Shown: one piece after another, positions 1 to 12,938 of the stretch
Layout of the letters: each line of letters starts with the position of its first letter
Numbering within the stretch: the stretch's first letter is position 1
DNA from: Parasitella parasitica
Taxonomy: Eukaryota; Mucoromycota; Mucoromycetes; Mucorales; Mucoraceae
Direction of reading: 5' to 3'
Length of the DNA stretch: 60,254 nt
Assembly: GCA_025201805.1 (NCBI GenBank)
Contig: MU619247.1
Span: forward strand, 223,422 to 283,675
Made by a program: the position numbers and the translations under genes
Notes under the pieces: generated by a model
The model's input: the letters and a program-made list of their open reading frames with translations, nothing else
What the model was told of the DNA's origin: nothing
The model's database searches: none

Positions 1-20
1 CTGTCTATAATTATGGCAGA

Positions 21-377
21 TCAAGACTCTAGACGACTCAAACGATTGCGAACTTCAAGAACGAAGGACGCCATGTTCAAGTCGCCCTCAGAAGAGGCAG
101 ACGGGAGGGCAGTAACACCGAAATCAATCATATCTGGTGTTGATAGATTCATTTGGGCAGGAGGAGCGGGCTTGGGATCTCCAAATGTTGTTGAGGATCT
201 TTTGGACTTTATTTGTTGTACGAGATCAAACGCAAATAAAGGTGGAGATCGAGACGAAATAGGCCGTTTCAAGCCAGAAAAAAGAGAATCTGAAGGCAAC
301 GAAGTAGGTGAGCTAATTTTCTCGAAGGATGCAATGATGAAGCTTTTATCGAGATGGATGGATGAAGTGTTATACAA
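21..377 (-). CDS. possible C-terminal exon of an unrecognised gene
   Basis: The frame is open for 118 codons and ends in TGA just inside the window edge. It is rich in Ser, Pro and Lys/Arg. A short amphipathic stretch (DLVQQIKSK) loosely resembles a WH2 actin-binding helix, but the LKKV-type tail is missing. No ATG opens the frame: the first codon is TTG and the first in-frame Met lies about two thirds along, so this would be a 3' exon or a relic. The tRNA gene begins only 60 bases upstream, which leaves little room for further exons. The opposite strand also has an ATG-initiated frame of 131 codons (13-408). I cannot tell which strand, if either, is coding. Confidence 0.25.
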   Translation of the reverse strand: MYNTSSIHLDKSFIIASFEKISSPTSLPSDSLFSGLKRPISSRSPPLFAFDLVQQIKSKRSSTTFGDPKPAPPAQMNLSTPDMIDFGVTALPSASSEGDLNMASFVLEVRNRLSRLES

Positions 378-437
378 TTTCTTACAAAAAGTGAATGTTC
401 CAAATTAGGTAAAAAATTGGTTAGGAGAAAGAAAGGT

Positions 438-510
438 GCTCACTTAGCTCAGTTGGTTAGAGCGTGGTGCTAATAACGCCGAGGTCACAAGTTCGACCCT
501 TGTAGTGAGC
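438..510 (+). tRNA. tRNA-Ile (anticodon AAU), intronless
   Basis: A full cloverleaf can be folded by eye. The acceptor GCTCACT pairs with AGTGAGC, the D stem GCTC pairs with GAGC, the anticodon stem TGGTG pairs with CGCCG, and the T stem ACAAG pairs with CTTGT around loop TTCGACC. The anticodon loop CTAATAA gives anticodon AAT, read as inosine-AU for isoleucine. No intron interrupts the anticodon loop. A T-run starts two bases after the acceptor stem (512-517) and serves as the Pol III terminator. The internal A and B boxes are intact. Confidence 0.95.
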
Positions 511-993
511 ATTTTTTGCACGCACAAATAGTGTATGTAGCATTGTCTCTTTTTAAACGGGTCTGTTATTTAGATTCCTTCTGTCATCGTGACAATATCA
601 AGTTGGTAAGACAAATTATATATCAGTTAGAAGATAAGATTTATGCATTTTGACATTGAATATTTTATCAATAATAATACTGTATATCAGCTTTTTAAAT
701 GTAATAAAAAAAAATCAGGAAGGATATTTAGATCTCGGTTCTACTGTCACTTTAGCAGAAGTTATGAGCAAATATGTGATATTTATGATAAATCTGATTT
801 TTCAAGAGACAAATATAAACAAGAAAAGATACATCTTGAATCTTTGAAATTCACTTAAAATAATTAGTGAGTAATTATAATATGGTTGTATTAGTTTAAT
901 TTTTGTAGCATATAGAATAAAGTAATGATTTGATCTGAACGTATAATAAGGAATATGATATATGAGGAGTGAATTCAAGTGAGATAGAATAAA
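511..993. other. intergenic, no gene seen
   Basis: AT-rich spacer between the tRNA terminator and the 3' end of the b5 reductase gene. A 71-codon frame at 643-858 consists of low-complexity AT codons and has no recognisable motif. Confidence 0.5.
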
Positions 994-2019
994 TTAAAAT
1001 TTGTATACTTGATCTTCCGTCTTAGATACAGCTCTAGGTTTTTGAAAACCTAATTCATTAGAAGCAGTTGTCAACATTTTTATCATTGGCAAAGGTCCAC
1101 ATAATAGTAACTTGACATCCTTTGCGGGTTTTGGGCAATATTTTGCGATCATTTCTTTTGAAACTAAACCCACATCCCCATTCCAATCCTCAGATGGTGG
1201 CCTTTCAAGTACATAATGCACTTCGAAATTCTCTGGAGAAGCTTTAGCAATTTCATCCAGTTCCTTTTTTAACAGTATGTCATCTTCTGTTATATTAGCG
1301 AAAATAAGGCTGATTTTTGTCTTATCAGTGGGATCATTGCAAACACGTCGAATGATTTGAAGCATAGGTGTGATACCAGTACCGCCTGCGATCATCCCAA
1401 TTTCTCTGCACATGTTGCTTTTGTATACAAAATTTCCTTTAGGTCCTCTCATTCCAACTGAATCTCCAACTTTTAATTCACCCATTAACTTCGAAATGTT
1501 ACCTGTGGGGTAAGACTGGAGAGAGATGTCAAATTGAAAATTAAATGAGAATAATATGCAGAATACTCTACCTTAATAACTAGATCAAAGTGTCCTCTAT
1601 CTTCTTCGGGTGTGATAGGTGTATAACTTCTAGAGATCCGTTTACCGTTTATTTCAGCCATAATGGCAACATGTGAGCCAACTGGTAAGTCTAATATATC
1701 ATCAGGTCTTGGTAGTTCGAAACGATACCTGCAATAATAAATCATATCAGAAAGTTTAGGTCAAGTCAATAGCTGTCAAAAATTTCTTTCCTTTACTTTG
1801 AGGTATTGTGAGATATTGGGATTTTTTCAATAAGCCTAAAACCCTTGAACACTTTCGGGTTCAATATTTCCTCTACAAAAATGAAATTGAATTCGTTAAT
1901 TTCTTAGTTTTTCTCTCTTCGCTAATTTCTTGGTTACTTTTTGCATTAAAATAAATATAAGTTGCAAATATTGCAATTAAAGCAAGAGCAGCAGGTAAGA
2001 GTTCCTGAAAAGTTGGCAT
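994..2019 (-). CDS. CBR1: NADH-cytochrome b5 reductase
   Basis: Transfers electrons from NADH through FAD to cytochrome b5, feeding fatty-acid desaturation and sterol synthesis on the ER or outer mitochondrial membrane. Four exons on the minus strand: 2019-1938, 1872-1797, 1728-1572, 1515-994; 278 codons, normal for the family. The N-terminus carries one membrane helix (about residues 7-23). The FAD-binding RSYTPI motif is at about 86-91, the FAD-phosphate segment MRGPKGNF at about 127-134, the nucleotide-binding GGTGITP at about 149-155, and the C-terminal CGPLPM at about 244-249. The joins restore the conserved LVIKSYPTG stretch. All introns are GT-AG, 54 to 68 bases. Nothing appears truncated. 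Confidence 0.95.
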
Positions 2020-3485
2020 ACTTTGGTTGAGAAGTGAAATGAAAAGTAAAAAAAAAGGCTTTGTGTCTAATCTGTGAGAATCTACAAAATTAGACGAAAG
2101 GAAAAAAAAAATCATATGTTTCTTTTAAATGAAATTGTTTCGCGCTGTTTGAGTTTTTTTGTTATATGCATCTTTGATTTTTTTTTTTTCGTCGTATATC
2201 ACTTTTTTGCCAACAGCACATTACAAATGTAGGAGAGCAAGAGAATAAATAATGTTGTGTTATATTGATCAGTATAAAGTGTAATAGCGTTGAAACTCGG
2301 TTGCTTCTAGTGTAATTTTTATCGCGAGAAACTATATATCGAACGTTATTGTGAACTGATCAAATGGGTTGTTCATGATATATTATCACTATACCGAATG
2401 CAGCGCTGTTCATATTTTGTATAATGTTGCACTGTGTCATCGGCTTAAACCCTCTTTTTCTATTTTTTTTTTTTTTTTTTTTTTTTGCTCAAAAGTGTTG
2501 GTTTTGATATGACAAATGCTATTTAGTGAGCTTGCCGATTTTTTAAGAATTGATATAATCTTATGAAGAGATCAGACGTTACCCATAGCAAAACAAGATG
2601 TCAATGTCAGATTCAACTTTTCTTGGATTTATTCATAATATTCTAAAATGACACATGCCAATTAGAAAATATATACTGTAGTTAATTGCTTGGTGCTGCC
2701 GTCTTTTGCTTCACACAAGTAAGTGATATTGGCATAGGTATTGAGTCTAACTTTACATTCATCCGTATCCAATATTTTGTATTTGGCAGAAGCTTTCACA
2801 GCCAAGATTAGCCTGTCGCTATGGCAACCAATTGGCTATGGCAACCAATCGACAGCCTGTAAACAGAACCATCATTGAGTCTAGATGTTGCACAAAGGGA
2901 TACTTTTGAACCGAAAACAATGTAACGTCCACCGGTCACGACAAGTGAAAAAATTTTCACATTGCACTTCGGTATTTAAGTCAAATTGATCCTTTGGAAA
3001 GCCTTTTTCTTCTTTATAGCAACAGAGAAGATCCGCACTTGACGTTAATTAATTATACATACGGGAATGTTCTATCATTCGATACGATTTTTACGTTAGG
3101 GAAGGTCTCCAGACTATAGTGGCCCTTTTTTTTGAAGGGCTATACCTGTAATGGGTATAAAATATGCGTTGCCTTCGGTTAACGTGCCTTCTCTATCTTT
3201 TGACCAAAACAAAGGTTGAGTTTCGAAAGCTCTAGAGATGGCTATTTTACTGGTCATAGTTATAGTTATTGCGGATACTGTTTCTTTCGTTTCGGAAGAA
3301 TAGTTAACAGAATGGAGACTACTCTCTCAAGTTGCTATATTTTTTTTTAAATCAATGAAAATGAAAAAGGTGAAAGCTTTGTTTATTAAAAGATGAAGGA
3401 AGGGGGCTCGTTTGTAGTTTAAATTAATTTTACACGTTAATATAATAAAAGGGAATATTGGAATAGTTAAAACACTATAAGGTTT
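2020..3485. other. intergenic, AT-rich, with a small CCAAT repeat
   Basis: About 1.5 kb between the 5' end of the b5 reductase and the 3' end of the acetyltransferase. It holds a T-run (2462-2486), a duplicated CCAAT-bearing motif (2813-2856) and a weak GCCCTT/AAGGGC hairpin near 3123-3141. I see no coding frame or RNA gene. Confidence 0.5.
2813..2856. repeat. tandem CTATGGCAACCAAT repeat inside an inverted repeat
   Basis: The 14-mer CTATGGCAACCAAT occurs at 2819-2832 and again at 2836-2849. The pair is bracketed by CTGTCG (2813-2818) and its reverse complement CGACAG (2851-2856). Each unit contains a CCAAT box directly following GGCAAC, which is half of an RFX-type X-box. Confidence 0.8.
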
Positions 3486-7406
<3,921 letters not shown>

Positions 7407-8098
7407 ACTTATACTAATAAATATATCGTTTGAAAGGAACGATTAAAAAAAAACAAAACAAAAAAACTCAATTTTTTTTTCATTCCAACCCCTCTCTTTC
7501 CCTCCCCTCACCTTCTGGCTCCTTCAATCTGTAAAATACTGTACTATATTTTAAAAGCGAATGAGTCACACAAAGCGGGTTTCTTGTTTAGTAAAAGAAA
7601 AGAACTCGCGTTCTTCGTGGTTGTTGTTACAGCATTCGCACTCAGTTTTGTATCACAATAATGTGTTCAAACTATATGTGGCATTGGTTAACCACAAACA
7701 AAACAAAAGCGATGAAAACTAGCTCGTTTCAAGTGAACATGTCCTTTTGTACCTATAGTATATTTTTTTTTTTCAGTCTTTCATTGCATTTTTGGAGAGA
7801 TATAATCTTTGAAAGAGTTAACATTATTGTATTTTTCATCGGATTTTGATTTTATTGATCTGTCAAATGATTAGCACGCAGTTGCCTAGTAACTAATTTA
7901 CTCATCAAACCATCATAATGGTAATTGTTTGTTATGCAACTCTCTAACATTTTTGGCAAAAACACAACAGTCAAACTCTATAACATTAATGCTGTTGTCA
8001 AAACAAGCAGAGTCTGAAAATCGGCATGGATTTGTCATATAAAAGTCGGCGATTCTCATCTCAATGAAAATATTCGTTTGTTCCCCTTTCTCATTATC
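7407..8098. other. divergent intergenic region between acetyltransferase and MATE gene
   Basis: Shared upstream region of two divergent genes. It contains an RFX-like X-box at 7881-7893 and pyrimidine-rich stretches near 7480-7520. No convincing gene is present; a 62-codon frame at 7661-7849 has no motif. Confidence 0.5.
7881..7893. promoter_or_regulatory. X-box-like RFX site
   Basis: GTTGCC-T-AGTAAC matches the RFX/Crt1 X-box pattern GTNRCC, short spacer, RGYAAC. It lies 206 bases upstream of the MATE start codon and about 475 bases upstream of the acetyltransferase start. Binding is inferred from sequence alone. Confidence 0.4.
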
Positions 8099-10054
8099 AT
8101 GTTACGTTTATCAAAATTAATCAATTTCCCTTTAATGTTTTGGAAAAAACACCAGGCACCTGAATTTAGTGACGAAGAAACAGCCTCGCTAATAATCTCC
8201 AATCAAGTGGATGAAACCTTTATCAAGCATAAAACTCATAGTGCAATTACCCCATCTCCCGTTATAAATGAAACTTTATATTATCCAGACACAATAGAGT
8301 CCTCTATTGTTTCTCAGAAAAGGAGCCTATATTATTGCTGTAAATATGGAGAAACTCGACTCGAATTACAAGTTATACTCCTGTTTGGTATTCCCCTGAT
8401 TTGCAGCTTTATGCTAGGTGTTGGAAATAAGGTTGTTGATGTCTGGTTCCTCGGTAAGACTGGATCCGAAGCCATGGCCATCGCAAGCCTTGGCAATCTT
8501 TTCACTACAGTAGCAGGTTTATCGGTTGGACAAGGAATGTTAACAGGTGCAGTAATCGAACAAGTTAAACAAAGAAGAGCTCATCGCTGATGATATCATT
8601 TTGTGCATGAATTAGCTATCGATACTCTTGTAGCTCAGGCTTTTACAAGTGCGCGTAATCCCTATACAGTAGGTATTATCTTACAACGGGGATTAGTGAT
8701 CTTGTATATTTTTGGTGCTTTTGTTGCATTAACCTGGTAATGCCAGCTCGTACCAACTCGACCACCCAACCACTAATCTAGAATGTGTGTATATTAGGTG
8801 TTTCTCTGAGCGGATTCTTTTGTCTATGGGCCAATCGTCCGAGCTAGCTAGTAAAACTCATGAATATATACTGTGTTATATACCCAATATATTTTCAGTT
8901 TTCACTATTGTAGCATTGAGAAAGTTCTTACAGGGCCTTGGTATACATATGAAGTCTGGTTGCAATTGCTTATAGAATCATCTGACCCCGATGTTTTAGG
9001 TAAAATGAAGGTGGCCATGTATCTACTCATGATTCTATTTCCTATCAACGTGGCTTCGAATTACTTTTTCCTCATCTACTTGGAAGCAGGCTTCATCGGA
9101 GCAGCCTATCATAGCGTATTTATAACAAGTGTGTCGCTTTCATTGTATATTTCGTCAATTTTTATCTGGACAGATGCAAGGAAAATTTGGCCTGGCTTTA
9201 CAACGCAAGCTTTCTGTCATTGGGGTGAATTTTTGAAACTAGGTAAAATAAAAATTACAAAATAATGCACACTAAAATTTACAAATTTAGGCATTCCGGG
9301 GATGTTGAGTGTCTCCACTGACTGGGCCTTTGAGGTGTGTGCTATCATCACTGGCGTACTAGGCCAAACAAGCCTGGCTGCACAATCCGTCGTTATCAGT
9401 GTCAATACTCTATTGCTCATGATACCAAAGTAAATCAATTAGGACTTTAGTAGACTCAACAGTGCTTTGGCTAATATATACTGGAAGTGCACTTGCTACT
9501 GCGCTTATGGTTCGTTTGGGACATCATTTAGGAGCTAACCGAGCTAGAAAAACAAAAAAGTGTGTCATGTTGGCTAGTGCACTCGGGCTTGTATTTGTTT
9601 TCGTCAATTCAATAGTATTATTCGTGAATCGATCAGCAATTGCAAATGTTTTCAGCAAAGATGAACTTGTTGTTGATGCCGTTATAGAGTTGATGGGCGT
9701 TGGTAGTCTTGCTCACTTTGCATTGGTAAATGTTTACATCATTCACTAGCCATCAAAACATTTTGTAAACACAGAATATAGGGTTTCGGTATTGTCCTCT
9801 CAGGTACGCTCAATGCCTTTGGCAAACAACATTTAGTGGCATTCTTCAACATTGTATCATATTACGTTATTGGCTTGCCATTTGGTCTATACATGACATC
9901 AAACCACAATTGGGGTCTAATTGGCATTTGGTCTGGTGTTGTTATTGCTGGATTGGTAAAATCGATTAGTGAAGGCATCGTTATTGTGTTCTTTATTGAC
10001 TGGGAAAAAGAGTGTGTCCGAGCTGCGAAACGTATTAATAAACAAGAAATTTAA
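8099..10054 (+). CDS. MATE-family multidrug/organic cation transporter
   Basis: Proton- or cation-coupled exporter of the MATE family in the plasma or vacuolar membrane. Seven exons: 8099-8546, 8616-8736, 8798-8940, 9000-9242, 9291-9429, 9488-9725, 9782-10054; 534 codons, a usual size. A hydrophilic N-terminus of about 80 residues precedes twelve predicted membrane segments. Family landmarks: SVGQGMLTAIDTLVAQAF in the first half, LQGLGKMKVAMYLL, LAAQSVVI, MIPNALATALMVRLGHHLGA and the late GIVLSGTLNAFGKQ. The start used is the first ATG of the long frame; the ATG at 8064 is out of frame. The exact acceptors of introns 3 and 5 were chosen because they restore family spacing. Confidence 0.9.
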
Positions 10055-11011
10055 GCTTTTTGCCTTTCTAATGAAAATAAAGCTGAATTTTTAGCATGCT
10101 TATATCATGCTTCTTCAAAGTTTAAAAGTTGAAAAAAAAGACCTTTTCATATAAACCACCGTTTACCAACAGTATTTTCCCCTTTGCGAACGCAGAGCGA
10201 CCCCAACTCACTTTTTCTTGGCTCTTTGCATCTTCTTGTGGCAGTTTTTCCTATTTTTACGATACCGTAATTTGGGCCTACACTAGCAAGGCAGAATGAC
10301 ATCAAATCCTTTGATCACAATTCCCTTTCTGAAATCTGTAATTTTCATCAAGATGTTTCCAAGCTCAAATTGTTCTATATTTGTTAGAGTGTCGCATAAT
10401 ATTAATTATTCTGATGTTTCCTTTGCAAAAAATTAATTTTTACAGAAAATCCCGTTTTTCAGAATTTAAGGATTTGCGACGCACTTTTAGGACAAAATCT
10501 TTTTATATATTATTTCATGAAATGCACTATTAAATCTCTATAAATCAGCACTAATAACTCAAGCAGATTGTTCTAGTAATTTAGAAATACCTTTAAACAT
10601 GAAAAAGTAAAATTCAAGTCTACCCGTTTAACCTTTCGAGGCAGATTTTGGACACTGGCCTTGCCTGAAGAACTCAACTAAATGTTTAATATAACGCAAA
10701 ATGAGGGGATTCAACAACGTAAAAAACGATCAAGTTATTGTAAACAATCGATAGGAGCATTCATGTACAAATTTATTTACAATTAGCCGTTTTTTAGACC
10801 TTTGAAACTGCCAATCATTAAACGATTGTCAGTAGAGTTACAAGTACTAGCAGTGTAGCTAGCCGTGGCGCTAGCAATTCAGTCTAATGAACTCACGTTT
10901 GTTTTGATGTGACTCTTTCCAACATGATTTTTTCCTTTTGATATCTAGCACTTTTCTCTTCTACTCGTTTTCTCTTTTCTACGTTACATACACACATACT
11001 ACACAACAGTT
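10055..11011. other. intergenic, no gene seen
   Basis: About 950 bases of AT-rich spacer holding the 3' flank of the MATE gene and the promoter of the SR gene. Pyrimidine-rich sequence (10945-10990) precedes the SR start codon. I found no frame or structured RNA. Confidence 0.5.
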
Positions 11012-12588
11012 ATGGGTGGACACAGAGTTTACATTGGTCGACTTGCTCGCGATGCCACCAGACGTGATCTTGAAGATCTTTTTAAAGATTACGGTAGAAT
11101 CCTTGATGTTACAGTAAAGAGCGGTTTTGGTTTTGTTGAATTCACTGATAAAATTGATGCCGAAGATGCTGTCCATGATTTTCATGATACTAAATTTTTG
11201 GGACAAAGGTAACATAGTGTTGAAAACATCAATTATATATAAATTTAACAACCAGCCCCACCCCTCTTTTTTTTCAGAATTATCGTTGAGCTTGCTATGA
11301 GTCGACGTCGTGGCGAACGTCAAGAAAAGTAAGTAGCTGTTATAGGCGCAACCTTTTTTTTTTTTTTAATTAATGTTTTTTTCAATAGTAAGGATACTAA
11401 TCGGATTATCGTCAAGAACATCCCACCCAAGACCACTTGGCAGGTAAAGCAATCTTCTCTTTTTCTATGCTGCTATTAGGCTGTGTATTTCTCCCCTTCC
11501 CTTTACATTTACCACCCTCTTCCTACGGAACCCTCTTTCTTTTCCCAATGGAGCTTCTTTTTCTATTTACACTTGTTTCCAGGGCTGTTTCAATCAATTG
11601 AGACGCTCTATTTATAACAATTGATAAGTGAGAATTAAGCTCTACTGGAAAAATAGAGTGAAGATGAGACTTATTCCAACATAAACCCCTCCGGGTTGGG
11701 GTCTTTTGTGTAACTTGTTCTGTTTGTCGTCTTCTCTGTTGACTCCGACACATTTCCTGTGTATCCCATCTTTTTGTTGAATCTTTGAGTGTTCTTGTTG
11801 ACCAAGGAAAAAAAAAGATTCTATCAGTGGGTCTTCTGTCTCTCCTCTCTCCTATTTTCCCTTTTGCAAATGTCTATTATCTATTGTGAAACTAAATCAA
11901 TCTCTATCTTCAATCTCTGATTCGACATCAAAAGGATCTCAAGGACTTTATGCGCAAGGCTGGCCGTGTTACTTTTGCTGACATTCTCAAAGATCGCGAG
12001 GGCGAAGGGTAAATATAATTTATGTATATTTTATTAATTTTTGTCACACGATTGTCTTACATAATTTCTTTTTTTGGCAGTGTTGTTGAATTCGCTAAAC
12101 GTGATGACATGAAGTATGCATTGAAAGAGCTTGACAACGAAAAACTGAACGGCACTCGTGTCACTGTTGAGGAGGCGGTAAGTTGTGGATTTTGGTTGAT
12201 ATCTGTCCTATTGACTTACTCTAAATCAATTCAATGCAATTTAATGTAAAAGGGTCGCAGCAGAAGAAAATCATCTCGTGATCGCAGCAGATCTCCTCGT
12301 CGCTCTTCTCGTCGTCGCTCTCGCAGCCGCGATAGTCGCTCACGCTCACGATCTCGTTCTGGTTCTGGTCACCGTGATCACTCTGCATCCAGATCTCGTT
12401 CTAGTTCCAGAGGAAGATCATCTGAGCGTCGTGTTGATATCAAGACCGAGGATTTGGTTATTGATGTTCCTGTCAACGACGAAGATGCCTCTTTTCGAGA
12501 TGAAAGAAACGATCGCTCAGGTACGCCTCGTTCTCGTTCCCGCTCCAGAAGCACCAGTCGTCAAAGCTCTGAGGGCGATAGAGATTAA
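11012..12588 (+). CDS. SR splicing factor with two RRMs (Srp2/SRSF4-6 type)
   Basis: Binds exonic RNA and recruits the splicing machinery in the nucleus. Six exons: 11012-11208, 11278-11328, 11389-11443, 11935-12008, 12081-12177, 12253-12588; 269 codons. RRM1 (about 1-75) begins HRVYIGRLARDATRRDL with RNP2 VYIGRL and RNP1 SGFGFVEF. RRM2 (about 100-170) begins NRIIVKNIP and is more divergent. The C-terminal third is Arg/Ser dipeptide-rich (RSRSPRRSSRRRSRSRD) with a second RS block at the end. Introns are 49 to 76 bases except intron 3, which is 491 bases and may hold a regulatory cassette (separate entry). Alternative name by domain order: Gbp2/Npl3-like, less likely because RRM1 is at the very N-terminus. 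Confidence 0.92.
11583..11627 (+). promoter_or_regulatory. candidate poison exon in long SR-gene intron
   Basis: Inside the 491-base intron 3, a pyrimidine-rich stretch ending TTTCCAG precedes 45 bases that end before GTGAGA, a good donor. Read in the phase of exon 3, the cassette would add 13 sense codons and then TGA TAA. Inclusion would therefore truncate the protein within RRM2. Only the splice-site pattern supports this. Confidence 0.3.
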
Positions 12589-12938
12589 AAGCAGAAGATT
12601 ATCATTTGATAATTGCGAAAAAAGAATGGCTAATAATAATTTGAACAAAAATATATAAATATAAAGATGTAAAACGTGCCTAAAATCCCCTTATAGTACC
12701 CCCACTGTATAGGTTGTACGCTTTTAATGTGCAGTGTTACAGAAAATTATTGTGCTTCTTAATTTTCATAAACGCTTGTGTTCATTGGAATTTGGACATC
12801 TTGAGTGATTCTGGTATCAACATCTTCTCCTCTTTTTCTTTTCTATCATTTACTTTTACCTTTTTTCTCTCATTCCTTTCCCTCTCCCCTCTCAATTGAT
12901 TTATGTCTTTTTAGTTGATAGAAGAACAGTTAAATTAG
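12589..12938. other. intergenic, no gene seen
   Basis: 350 bases between two same-strand genes. The second half is strongly pyrimidine-rich (about 12820-12900), typical of core promoters in this window. Confidence 0.5.

Noticed and set aside
643-858. 71-codon frame after the tRNA
   Set aside because: AT-rich low-complexity codons, a second overlapping frame of similar length, no motif and no promoter signs.
3021-3045. U6 snRNA-like ACAGAGAAGATC
   Set aside because: Only this dodecamer matches; the rest of the U6 core and stem-loop, and a downstream T-run at the right distance, are missing.
8941-8975. 35-base intron in the MATE gene
   Set aside because: The next acceptor at 8999 gives a normal 59-base intron and restores the family stretch LQGLGKMK.
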